Positions 1 through 7,574 of a stretch of DNA of 64,000 bases are shown piece by piece. A program made the translations under genes and the position numbers. The stretch covers positions 5,524-69,523 of the forward strand of contig NZ_JAJAVF010000005.1 of NCBI RefSeq assembly GCF_020531845.1, in the 5' to 3' direction. Position 1 is the first letter of the stretch, and each line of letters begins with the position of its first letter. Source of the DNA: Methylobacillus methanolivorans. Its GTDB lineage: Bacteria > Pseudomonadota > Gammaproteobacteria > Burkholderiales > Methylophilaceae. The notes beneath the pieces are model-generated. The model searched no databases, was not told the DNA's origin, and saw nothing but the letters and a program-made list of their open reading frames with translations.

Positions 1-1368
1 AGCACATCTGCAGCCAGTGCAGGAGCCACGGTATCAAGCAAGTCAGCCTCGACAGAACGCTCAATATCACCGGGCAATAGCAATGTCCCCGCTGCACTGC
101 GCACATACAGCACACAACTACGATTATTAGTTTTCACCCCAGCAGGAAGGCGAGCTGCATCAGCAGGATACAACATGGAAAACTCTACCCCATCCCAACG
201 CCACTTCTGCCCGGCCTGACATGGAGAATGTGGCAATTTCGCCAGCTCAGACTTGTTAGCTGGTAATGAGCTTAGTAGCCAATTAACTGGCAATGCCGTC
301 AATACGGAGGCCAAGCCACCAGTGTGATCCAAATCGTCATGACTCACGACCATGCCATTGAGGCGGCGAACACCAACACCATTCAGGTAAGGCACGATCA
401 CCCGGTTGCCACTATCACTTTCACTTGAGAATGTGGGGCCCGTGTCATACAACAACACATGCTTCTGTGTAGCTACGACCACCGCCAAGCCTTGACCCAC
501 ATCTAGCACAGCCACTCGCATATCACCATAGGCTGGGCCAGGAGGCGCATTAAGCAACAATGGCAACAAACCCGCCAACCCGAGCCATCGCAACGGCATC
601 CCCTTAGGCAACAATAAACAAGCCACCCCAGCCATTGCCAGCAACATCACTGGGGTGGATGGAATGTGTTGCTGCCATATTGCTGACGGCACCTCGCTTA
701 ACCATGCCAGCAACTGCATGGCTAGCTGCATGATCCAATGCGCCAGCAACAACAATGCATCTAACGGCAAGAAGCTACCAAGCAACGTCAATGGCACAAT
801 CACCAGGCTAACCAACGGAATGGCAAACGCATTAGCAATCGGAGAAATTAATGATACTTGTCCAAACAACATTAGCAGGACAGGAATCAAGCCTATCGTC
901 ACCGCCCACTGCGTCATGACCGCATCACGCAGCCAGTGCGGCTTATGCAAACGACCACTCATTGCGTAAGCCATGACTGCGACAGCCCCGAACGACAACC
1001 AGAACCCCGCCGCCAACACCGCCCATGGGTCGATCAACACGACGACCAACAAGGCAAGTAGCAACACTCTACCTATCTCCACCCGGCGCCCCGACCAGAA
1101 CGCGAATGCCATGACCGCTAGCATATATAAAGTACGCTGTGTTGGAATGGAAAAACCGGCCAGCAGCGAATAGGTAATCGCTGTCACCACACCTGCGACC
1201 AATCCCACCTTGCGCACTGGCCAATACAGCGGCCCTTTTGGAATACGACGCCAGAGGCCAGCAGCCAACGTATAGATCAGCCCGGCAAGCATGGTGATAT
1301 GCACTCCGGAAATACTGACAAGATGCACAATCCCGGTACGCCGGAAAACCTGCCAATCCTGCTGGCTG
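1..1368 (-). pseudogene. comEC: comEC 3' portion, separated from its 5' part by the transposon
   Basis: This is the downstream half of ComEC/Rec2, the inner-membrane channel that takes up single-stranded DNA in natural transformation. Read on the minus strand from 1368, the frame opens with DWQVFRRTGIVHLVSISGVH, the conserved start of the competence (channel) domain. Several hydrophobic segments follow, then a metallo-beta-lactamase-like domain with LDVGQG, LLYDTG and SHDDLDHTGG motifs (about 300-540). The gene runs off the window at base 1, so its true end is not seen. It has no start codon of its own; the 5' part lies at 35460-36194. The reading frame is otherwise intact, so the insertion looks like the only lesion. 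Confidence 0.93.
1365..1368. repeat. Left copy of the 4-bp target-site repeat GCTG
   Basis: GCTG lies immediately outside the left end of the transposon and recurs outside the right end (35460-35463). Removing the element and one copy restores the comEC frame as GAT GCG ATC AGC CAG CAG GAT TGG (DAISQQDW). Tn7 family members usually give 5 bp. Here a 5-bp reading (GGCTG/AGCTG) has one mismatch. Confidence 0.75.
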
Positions 1369-1683
1369 TGGTCTATGACATTAAAGTCCTGGTCCGTGCC
1401 AATAAGTTCTGTTCTGGCGCCGTTGTGACAATACATTCTGGCCCACAGCGGCTTTTTAGCCGAGCAGTCGTGACATTAAAGTTCTGGCCCGCCTTGCTAC
1501 GCGGCCTGTTTCGACAATTTTGCCGATAGAGCTAGAACGGGCTCTTGACTAGCAGTTGGCTAGCTTGCCCTGATCGCACCTCGTACAAATCCTGAAGATT
1601 TGCTCATTTCTTAAGCAAATTTGCGACGAGATGACAATAAGTTCTGCTCCAGATTTCGAGATGACATTAAAGTTCTAATCTGG
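1369..1683. repeat. Transposon left end: array of six putative TnsB-binding boxes
   Basis: Boxes matching TGACA(A/T)TAAAGTTCTG begin at 1376, 1397 (degenerate, TGCCAATAAG), 1426 (TGACAATACATTCTG), 1471, 1632 and 1662. All point the same way and several are followed by G or GCCC. The first lies 8 bp after the element boundary, as in Tn7. No gene fits in 1369-1715. The nearest coding sequence ends at 1716, about 30 bp beyond the last box. Confidence 0.85.
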
Positions 1684-1715
1684 AACTACATCTACATGAG
1701 CTCAAAGCAACCAGC

Positions 1716-3635
1716 CTAGTGAATACTCGCAGGTCTTTTTCTTTGCCCTTGAACCCGCATAACCACAACGTCGTATACAGTCGTTTGACCAGGAGGCGTC
1801 CAAGTCTGTAATGAAACTTGCTCTGCAAGATGGGGCTGAGCACCATTTCTATCGAATAAATCCAATACAAGGAGAAATCCGAACGTGACGTTTGTCGTCT
1901 GGTATGCGGCAGTCTGTGGCCCGTGGAGATGTATGATGTCCTCGTGGCTTAGATCCCGCATCGTTCGCTTCACCTCTGTGACCGTGCTGACACCTAACGC
2001 TGAAAAATAAACGTCAGCTCGTCCAGCACCTTGATCACGAACCTCCATCTTCACATGGTTATGAAGACTAGACATCCTCAACAACCGGAAGTAATCTTTC
2101 TGGAGAGCATGCTCAAGTGGGAGGCTTTCTGGGCTACGGGCGAAAAGGTAATCCCCATCAGGATCACTTGCAGTACCTGTATCGTGTCGGTGGCTCAAGA
2201 AATATACCGAGAGAATTAGTATCGCCGTGAACAATGACCTGGCACTACTCAAAGTTGAGTAGTGCCGATTTCTTTCCATCTTAGTGAGAATGCCTTCAAC
2301 AATCTGTGCGATTATGGGATTCTCGTTTGCGGAGAGGTCAGCCACCGTGGATTGAAGTAATGCCGCGACGCTTTTTCTAGCTTCCAGAGGCACTCGGCCG
2401 GCATCGAGTATTGCTTGGAGCGCCGGCCCGTCACTCCAGCCCTCGAAAGGGTGGTGCAGCAAACTCGCCTCGCGAGCCTGATATACCGCTTGTCGCATAG
2501 CCTCTGCATCTGGCAACAGAGGTGAACCCTTTTTTTCATCTATCCATTGATCAAGCTCATCCAGATGCCTTCTATTCACCAACAATGAGGCTGCTAATTT
2601 CGGCCGAAGGATAAGTTCAATCCCTGTATCGCCCTCTTTGAACAGGATGGACTGACTTGCTCGATAGACTGCCAGCAGTTCGTCCTCTATGATTCGAACT
2701 GCATTAATCCAAACTCTTTTGTTGAGCTGAGCCCCCAAGGTGCCGAGCTTTGAGGCCAGTAAGGTCCAATGCAAACGCTCACTCGACTGCATTCCTAGCC
2801 ACGAAGAATGGAGTTCATCGTCAGACCCAAGGTATGCAGAATACCTCCAAGCGGCGTCAGATAAGCCAGCAATGTCTGCAATGGGATTATCTGTAAAGCC
2901 ATCACGGTGCACTTTTACAAGGATGTCGAGACAGAACACGTAAAGTTCGGCGTCGACACGTTCTTCGCTAAACTCTAAAGAAGTGCCGAACCAATAGAGA
3001 GCATTCTCGAACGCCTTTGCAGCCGAGTCAGCGGTCACGGCATCTAGGCCAATCCTCAACTCGTCGAGACCTAACGCCATGGCAGCTTCATCTTTAACTT
3101 CGCTGAGCGCCAACAGAGCGTTTAACTTGTCGCGAAACTCTGGCTCCGGAGAATGCGCCAGCATGACTCCAAGTATTTTCGCAGCATGCCGCAAGAAGTG
3201 CGGCTCATCATCAACGTCCAGATCAGCAAGGAACCCCTTTAGTCTATGCAGCAAGCCTTTCTGACTTTGTGCCAGAAGTAGCATGCCATGCAGAGCCTGA
3301 GCTCTGACGCCATAGCTTAAGCTCTTATTATCCGTGCAGCTCAGGAATGTATTCCACAGTCGCCGCCGGAGCACGTCACCAAGATCCTGCCTGGACAAAA
3401 GAGATACAACCTCCGCTAAAGTAGCAGGGTCGCGGGTAGCGGAGATAAGCTCCACCAATAAATCACCAGCTATTGAGTCTTCAGCCTGCGCGCAAAGCCA
3501 AGAGAATAGGCGAACAGCATAAGGTCCGTTCGACTCTTGCCGAACAAGCTCTACGATTTTTCCTCGATCCAAACCTACCGACTGAATGGATTGATTCCGC
3601 AAAACCGCTGCGTTCAATGAATTTGTGTCTGCCAT
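1716..3635 (-). CDS. Helical protein with C-terminal PD-(D/E)xK nuclease signature, third gene of an ABC-3C/Lamassu-like set
   Basis: This is a 639-aa protein of unknown family. Residues 1-460 look all-helical, like a repeat scaffold. Residues about 464-482 (SLFTAILILSVYFLS) are hydrophobic and could be a membrane helix. Near the C-terminus the string GRADVYF...TEVKRT (D541, E554, K556) plus QTAAY (Q574-Y578) fits the PD-(D/E)xK fold with a RecB/Cas4-type QxxxY motif. Nuclease activity is therefore inferred. It is the last gene of the minus-strand operon, 8 bp after the SMC-like ATPase, where three-component systems often place their effector. The start ATG at 3635 has only a weak AGG upstream. 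The gene ends right beside the transposon end. No database family is claimed. Confidence 0.72.
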   Translation of the reverse strand: MADTNSLNAAVLRNQSIQSVGLDRGKIVELVRQESNGPYAVRLFSWLCAQAEDSIAGDLLVELISATRDPATLAEVVSLLSRQDLGDVLRRRLWNTFLSCTDNKSLSYGVRAQALHGMLLLAQSQKGLLHRLKGFLADLDVDDEPHFLRHAAKILGVMLAHSPEPEFRDKLNALLALSEVKDEAAMALGLDELRIGLDAVTADSAAKAFENALYWFGTSLEFSEERVDAELYVFCLDILVKVHRDGFTDNPIADIAGLSDAAWRYSAYLGSDDELHSSWLGMQSSERLHWTLLASKLGTLGAQLNKRVWINAVRIIEDELLAVYRASQSILFKEGDTGIELILRPKLAASLLVNRRHLDELDQWIDEKKGSPLLPDAEAMRQAVYQAREASLLHHPFEGWSDGPALQAILDAGRVPLEARKSVAALLQSTVADLSANENPIIAQIVEGILTKMERNRHYSTLSSARSLFTAILILSVYFLSHRHDTGTASDPDGDYLFARSPESLPLEHALQKDYFRLLRMSSLHNHVKMEVRDQGAGRADVYFSALGVSTVTEVKRTMRDLSHEDIIHLHGPQTAAYQTTNVTFGFLLVLDLFDRNGAQPHLAEQVSLQTWTPPGQTTVYDVVVMRVQGQRKRPASIH

Positions 3636-3643
3636 GCCCGGAC

Positions 3644-5620
3644 CTAGAACAGTGAGTCAGAACCCTTAGCATGTCTACGGTGGGAGTTCGGCACAACACC
3701 TTCCAGCTCCTTTCGATAAATCGTGCCAATAAACACTTGAACACCCCCCATTTCACGCGCCACCCTCGACACGCTAGCCAACATCTCATGGAAATCCGTG
3801 TCAACAACCTCCTCCGCACCAGGTGAGTCAAGGATTAGTAGTCCGGGATGTCGCCCCATCCCCCTCGCGCGAGCAACTTCTACAGCGGAAAGTGCGGCAG
3901 CAATCTTGACACGAAGTCTTTCCCCCTTGGTTAAGCGGGAAAAGCTAGTATCTGCTCCGCCTTGTAGCAACTTAAGGTGCCCTTGACTGTTCAAGGTTGC
4001 TTGTGTCAGGTTTCTAACCCCAAAGGCTGTAGACAAACGCTTGATAGCATCAGACACGTCCTTAAGGATCTCCGCTTGAAGTCCATCTATCAAGGCGCGC
4101 GTCTCTTTTTCGGCAGCGGTCAAAACTCGCCTATCCTGCTCCTCCTTAGATTTTGTTGTGTCATCTGGATCAGGGCTACCGAGCAATGCTCGTAACTCCC
4201 TAGCCGTAGCATCAAGCTCAGCGAAGCGGAGTTCTGAGTCGTCACTTTTCTCACCCAACACTGCTTGTACACCTTCAAGTTCAGAAGCTAGGGCATCACG
4301 TGTCTTTTCCAGCTCACGCAGCCCCATACTTGCGGACTTCACCTCGCACGCGGCAATTTTTCGTGCACTGGATATTCCCTCTAAATCATGTTCCGCTTCT
4401 GTCAGCCGATCGTCGGATACGTCCTCCTCTGTAGGATGAAGCTCGGATTTACAAAGGAGACAGTTCGAATCTGCGAGGGGAGCGGCATGCACCCGAAAGT
4501 CCGCTGCGCAAGCCGGACAGTGTTCCGGCCGAAGGCTACGAAAGACGTAACCCGCATACTTCTCATCTTTGAGTTCTTGGACGAGACGCGCCTGGGTGGC
4601 CCATTCACCTTCAGTACGATCACGATGCTCAATGAGGTCTTGCAGAGCGTTTCGCGCGGCCGTTACCTCAATCTGCTTGTCGGCGAGCTTAGAATCAAGC
4701 TCAGACATTCGGCGACGCAGCGCCGTTCTTTCAGCAACGGATGAAGATTTTTCCTGGATAGCCAAAATCTCCCGCTCCACTTCTTCCAGACGATTGCGAA
4801 ACACGGTAAGAGGAGAGTCTAGGGGTTTTGAAGATGGCGCCAAGATCTTCTTCGCGGCAGTTATTGCAGTCAGGGTAGATACCCAAGGCATTCCAATGAA
4901 TAGTTGTAACAGTCGGAGCGGAAGCCCATCAACGAGCAATTCCCCGAAAAGTGCCTTGGCTTCTGCATTACCGCCTATGGTCAGCGCACTGGCAATTACG
5001 GGCCAGCTATGCTCGTAAGGCGTACCGGCATCATTGACCGCATATATTTTGGAAAAACCCAACTCCTCCATAAATAGGTTCTCTACATGCCCCTTCAGCC
5101 CCGACAGCCCTCCGTCATACAAGACAGTCCAGTTCGCATCAGACCGCCTCGTTAGTTTTGCAGACCCTGTACTTGCGCTTTGGTCCCCACTTTGCTTTGC
5201 AACGGCAATGCGGTAGTCAATCTGGTCGATCCGGAGGTCGACTTCCACACTTGATAACCAACGCCACACATCGGGCTTGATGTCACTGGGGAAATCTCCT
5301 TGTAATGCAGCCTTTAGAACATTCAAGACGGATGATTTGCCTCGTAGGTTGACATCAGACATTACCGCCCATAGCCCAGTATCCAGACCATTCCAATCGA
5401 AGCGAAAAGGAGTAGAACCTGTATTCTCTTCTTTAATGCCTGCAAATGAAATCGAGGTGAACGTTACTTTCCTGGCACGTGGGACCGTCGCCTGGGCCCG
5501 CACCCCGTATCGTCTAAGGGTCTCCTCCACAACGCTTCTCTCTAGTTGTGAAGCGTTAACAATCGCATCTATCCAATCACTTTCACTAGCCAGCCTCACG
5601 GCCAAACCCTGCGTACTCAT
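3644..5620 (-). CDS. SMC/Rad50-like ABC ATPase of an ABC-3C/Lamassu-like defence system
   Basis: A 658-aa ATPase. The Walker A is atypical: DVNLRGKSS (about residues 89-97), with Asp in place of the first Gly. A long coiled-coil region follows, with two CxxC pairs, CPAC (about 366) and CLLC (about 387), forming a likely zinc hook or finger at its tip. The signature LTKGERLRVKIA (about 561) and Walker B LLILDSPGAEE (about 594) close the head. This split-head layout is that of Rad50/SMC proteins, shortened to the size seen in ABC three-component and Lamassu LmuB proteins. It overlaps the upstream small gene by 4 bp and is followed by the nuclease-like gene. Expected role: sensing foreign DNA or DNA ends and licensing an effector (inference). 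Confidence 0.8.
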   Translation of the reverse strand: MSTQGLAVRLASESDWIDAIVNASQLERSVVEETLRRYGVRAQATVPRARKVTFTSISFAGIKEENTGSTPFRFDWNGLDTGLWAVMSDVNLRGKSSVLNVLKAALQGDFPSDIKPDVWRWLSSVEVDLRIDQIDYRIAVAKQSGDQSASTGSAKLTRRSDANWTVLYDGGLSGLKGHVENLFMEELGFSKIYAVNDAGTPYEHSWPVIASALTIGGNAEAKALFGELLVDGLPLRLLQLFIGMPWVSTLTAITAAKKILAPSSKPLDSPLTVFRNRLEEVEREILAIQEKSSSVAERTALRRRMSELDSKLADKQIEVTAARNALQDLIEHRDRTEGEWATQARLVQELKDEKYAGYVFRSLRPEHCPACAADFRVHAAPLADSNCLLCKSELHPTEEDVSDDRLTEAEHDLEGISSARKIAACEVKSASMGLRELEKTRDALASELEGVQAVLGEKSDDSELRFAELDATARELRALLGSPDPDDTTKSKEEQDRRVLTAAEKETRALIDGLQAEILKDVSDAIKRLSTAFGVRNLTQATLNSQGHLKLLQGGADTSFSRLTKGERLRVKIAAALSAVEVARARGMGRHPGLLILDSPGAEEVVDTDFHEMLASVSRVAREMGGVQVFIGTIYRKELEGVVPNSHRRHAKGSDSLF

Positions 5621-6312
5621 GTTTGAGCCCCCCTCAGCCTATCCAGTCTGGCTTTAACCTTGCCAGCAATGCTCGGTATAACAGCACCTTGTGGTGTATT
5701 GCTGTACTCATCATGTTCATACTGCCAACCCTTCAGCTTGGAGCCGCTTTTGGCGAACGCCACTCTCATTGCTAGCTGGACTCGATCTCTGTACCACTCG
5801 AGATCGGGAACTTCTGCTATGGCAGTTTGCAGAAAGGAGAATGCCTTGGGATAGAGATGGTAGTCGTATCGCTTGTTCGCTCCATCTTTTACGAGTTTCA
5901 TTGGGCGTACCAATCCGAAGGCATGGAGAGTCGCGAGTGCAGTCTCGATCTTTTGATATGCGCCATAATGCCAACGAACCATACTGATCACCCGTACCGA
6001 TGGCTCTTCATTAGCGAAGATAGCCTCCACGATGCGAAGCAGCTCACCGTCATGTTCGGCCTCGCATAAATCCAAAAGTGCATCAGCAAGGTAGTCTGGA
6101 TAGCGAATCAAGAAATCAATCGCCATCAAGCGCTTTTCACTCTGAAAGAGATGCGTGGCTCCATCAGCAGCAGGCTGCTCTAAAGCCTGACTTCCTCCTG
6201 CAAGGATGAACAGCAATCGGAGTGCATCCCGGTGCCGTGTGCCAGGTGCCGCAGGCATTGAGTAACAATTGGCAGCTGTAGTATCTGAGGAAAGCGGAAT
6301 CGATTCGTTCAA
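5617..6312 (-). CDS. Middle component of the ABC-3C/Lamassu-like system (putative)
   Basis: A 231-aa soluble protein with no recognised catalytic motif. The first half is helical. The middle (RIVEAIFANEEPSVRVISMV followed by ALATLHAFGLVRPMK) has the spacing of a winged-helix unit. In ABC three-component systems a small helical/wHTH protein sits directly upstream of the ATPase, and in Lamassu LmuC does. Here the stop overlaps the ATPase start by 4 bp (ATGA), which implies translational coupling. The assignment rests mainly on context and size. Confidence 0.65.
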   Translation of the reverse strand: MNESIPLSSDTTAANCYSMPAAPGTRHRDALRLLFILAGGSQALEQPAADGATHLFQSEKRLMAIDFLIRYPDYLADALLDLCEAEHDGELLRIVEAIFANEEPSVRVISMVRWHYGAYQKIETALATLHAFGLVRPMKLVKDGANKRYDYHLYPKAFSFLQTAIAEVPDLEWYRDRVQLAMRVAFAKSGSKLKGWQYEHDEYSNTPQGAVIPSIAGKVKARLDRLRGAQT

Positions 6313-6325
6313 CGTATTGCCTCCA

Positions 6326-7558
6326 TCAACCCTCGCGAGAATAGCTCGCTGGCACGCGCTCCAGGTACTTCTTTAAGACCCAGCCCGTTCTATATTCCTC
6401 GTGCAGCCAGTGGTAGTACTCAACCTCAATCCACTTTCCCTTTTTATCCAGCGCCTTCACGACTTCATTAGGTAGAAGCTTACCTTCCACCCCAGCGCCG
6501 TGCTCGGGCTTTGAGCGCACCGTAGCGGTTCTCTCCCTAACAACAAATCGCTCATCATGCGCCTGAGCAGCAGCGACTAGCGCCCGCTCAAGAAGGACCG
6601 TGAGACTACGGATCTGATTAGCTTGAATCTCCAGGATTTGGAAGGTTTGGGTCTGAAATTCCTCAGCCTTCCTTTTATCCTGCTGACTGGATGACTCTTG
6701 ATAAATAAAAATTAGGAAGGTCAAGAGCAGACTCAATATAGCCAGCGCATCAGACTGCTTCCGACTGAGGAGCCCTTTTTCCGGGAGCTCACCGGCTTCA
6801 TGCAAAGTGCCATCGGGATCAATGCCCAGATGCGCAAGTTGCCCTTCCAGGCCTTCCTTGCCCAGCAGCTGTGCGAGTGCCCCTGCTGAGCTCCAGTCGA
6901 TGGCGGGCAAAGCCACCTTGCCGAATTGGTCTTGAAGCTCTTTGAGCGGGCCCACCAGACCCAGCACCTCACTGGGCACTTTCCACTGCTTGTTGGCCTG
7001 CTCGAATTCTTTCAGATAGCTCTGTAGGCTGGAACCGATAGCCGCGCGCTCGAATATCTCCCTGGTATGACGAGAAGCCTCAAGCTGCAAAACCCCAGTT
7101 TTAGCCACTGAACCCAGGACGGATGTCTGATCTAGTAAACTCCTGAATTGCTCAGTTATGGCTCCAAGCCCTGCAAATTCCTTGGCCATTCGGTGAGTTG
7201 ACTCAGCAGCTATCAAGCTCTTACGGATGTCGGCCAAGGGTTCGAGCATTTTGCGAATACTCGCTTGTTGCTCTTGTTGCGCCGCCTGCCACTGTCGAAT
7301 AGTTTGCATAGCGGCTGTGTCTTCCCCTAAGAGAGCCTTGTACTGGGAAGCCAGAGCCATCGCTGGGCTCTGAAGATCTTTGACTAGCTGCGCATACACT
7401 GATCCAACCTTCGATAGCTCCTGCCATTGCTTGGAGAGCGAATTAGCCTGGGCCAGAGAGTTACGCCAACTCGCACGATCTTCTTCCATGCGAGCCAACT
7501 CTCGAGCGACGCCCCCTACAGATCCAATAGCAGCTAATTTTCCGATATCAAGCGTCAC
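6326..7558 (-). CDS. Coiled-coil, single-TM, C-terminal SH3b-domain protein
   Basis: A 410-aa protein of unknown function. Residues 1-270 are helical and rich in Gln, Glu and Lys with coiled-coil character. Residues about 272-290 (ALAILSLLLTFLIFIYQ) form one membrane helix. The C-terminal 65 residues (RERTATVRSKP ... GKWIEVEYYHW ... GWVLKKYLERV) form a bacterial SH3 (SH3b) domain, with the RSKP and TGWVLKKYL strands visible. It lies 16 bp after res and 13 bp before the ABC-3C middle-component gene, so it is probably co-transcribed with both. It could anchor the defence complex at the membrane or act as a membrane effector; neither is shown. Confidence 0.7.
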   Translation of the reverse strand: MTLDIGKLAAIGSVGGVARELARMEEDRASWRNSLAQANSLSKQWQELSKVGSVYAQLVKDLQSPAMALASQYKALLGEDTAAMQTIRQWQAAQQEQQASIRKMLEPLADIRKSLIAAESTHRMAKEFAGLGAITEQFRSLLDQTSVLGSVAKTGVLQLEASRHTREIFERAAIGSSLQSYLKEFEQANKQWKVPSEVLGLVGPLKELQDQFGKVALPAIDWSSAGALAQLLGKEGLEGQLAHLGIDPDGTLHEAGELPEKGLLSRKQSDALAILSLLLTFLIFIYQESSSQQDKRKAEEFQTQTFQILEIQANQIRSLTVLLERALVAAAQAHDERFVVRERTATVRSKPEHGAGVEGKLLPNEVVKALDKKGKWIEVEYYHWLHEEYRTGWVLKKYLERVPASYSREG

Positions 7559-7574
7559 TGTTTAAGCACCCAGC

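Noticed and set aside
1069..1356. A 95-codon minus-strand frame near the left boundary
   Set aside because: It is out of phase with the conserved comEC reading frame that spans the same bases.
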